Shown piece by piece: positions 5,717 through 5,986 of a stretch of 5,986 nt of DNA; positions within the stretch are counted from its first letter, which is position 1, and each line of letters starts with the position of its first letter. The stretch lies in assembly GCA_024639205.1 (NCBI GenBank), contig JAHEIV010000196.1, positions 1-5,986 on the forward strand, in the 5' to 3' direction. A program made the translations under genes and the position numbers. Source of the DNA: Deltaproteobacteria bacterium. GTDB lineage: Bacteria; Desulfobacterota; Desulfobacteria; Desulfobacterales; SG8-13. The notes beneath the pieces are model-generated. The model ran no database searches. It was not told the origin of the DNA and saw only the letters and a list, made by a program, of their open reading frames with translations.

Positions 5717-5986
5717 ATGGGCATTTCACCCGACAGACAAAAAGCGGTTGAGACCGCCATGACCCAGATTGAACGGCAGTTCGGCAAGGGTGCCATAATG
5801 AAACTTGGCGACAGCCCGGTGGCAAGCGTTGCGATCATCCCGACCGGATCACTGGCCCTGGATGTTGCCCTCGGCGTGGGGGGGCTGCCAAGGGGACGTG
5901 TTATCGAAATTTTCGGGCCGGAGGCATCCGGCAAAACCACCCTGGCGCTTCACGTAGTGGCCGAGGCCCAGAGGCTGGGCGGAATT
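5717..5986 (+). CDS. recA: Recombinase RecA (N-terminal 90 residues, cut by window edge)
   Basis: RecA forms ATP-dependent filaments on single-stranded DNA for homologous recombination, and stimulates LexA self-cleavage where an SOS response exists. The visible part starts MGISPDRQKAVETAMTQIER, continues with QFGKGAIMKLGD (21-32) and IPTGSLALDVALGVGGLPRG (41-60), and reaches Walker A GPEASGKTT at 67-75. These match the family in order and spacing (E. coli has GPESSGKTT at the same place). The rest, about 250-260 residues, lies beyond the right edge. The start was chosen by the AGGAGG spacing; the ATG one codon earlier is in frame and possible. No E. coli-type LexA box (CTG-N10-CAG) appears in the 63-bp gap upstream, and no clear promoter, so recA may be read through from thpR or use a promoter type I cannot recognise. 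Confidence 0.98.
   Translation, partial: MGISPDRQKAVETAMTQIERQFGKGAIMKLGDSPVASVAIIPTGSLALDVALGVGGLPRGRVIEIFGPEASGKTTLALHVVAEAQRLGGI

Overview
The window is an ordinary-looking stretch of core genome from a Gram-negative bacterium. It is most likely a sulfate-reducing or related Desulfobacterota (old 'Deltaproteobacteria'). The evidence is a lipopolysaccharide-transport (lpt) operon joined to rpoN, together with a DUF39 (COG1900) homocysteine-biosynthesis gene, a family found in methanogens and anaerobic sulfur-metabolising bacteria. The taxonomic call is inference; no rRNA or other marker is present.

Left half (1 to about 3510, minus strand, read right to left): lptC, lptA, lptB and rpoN. 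LptC (inner-membrane anchored) and LptA (periplasmic, OstA-type) form part of the bridge that carries LPS to the outer membrane. LptB is the cytoplasmic ATPase that powers it. rpoN (sigma-54) starts two bases after the lptB stop, an arrangement seen in many proteobacteria, and runs off the left edge a few codons before its end. lptC and lptA overlap. A 147-bp AT-rich gap separates lptA from lptB and holds a good sigma-70-like promoter, so lptB-rpoN can probably be transcribed separately from lptCA.

Centre (about 3510 to 3756): a divergent promoter region. Two sigma-70-like promoters point away from each other, with their -35 boxes only 18 bp apart and an imperfect inverted repeat between them. 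The rightward one leaves a leader of about 135 nt before the DUF39 gene.

Right half (3757 to 5986, plus strand): a DUF39 homocysteine-biosynthesis protein, then a 151-bp gap with hairpins, then thpR (RNA 2',3'-cyclic phosphodiesterase, formerly '2'-5' RNA ligase'), then recA, cut off by the right edge after 90 codons. The thpR-recA neighbourhood is familiar from other bacteria, where cinA often precedes it; here a sulfur-metabolism gene stands in that place.

I found no mobile element, CRISPR array, tRNA or rRNA, and no convincing new system. The items most worth checking are regulatory: the divergent promoter and its inverted repeat, the DUF39 leader, the lptB-rpoN internal promoter, and the GC-rich hairpin in front of thpR. 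The DUF39 protein without CBS domains or an adjacent ferredoxin partner is the most interesting gene.
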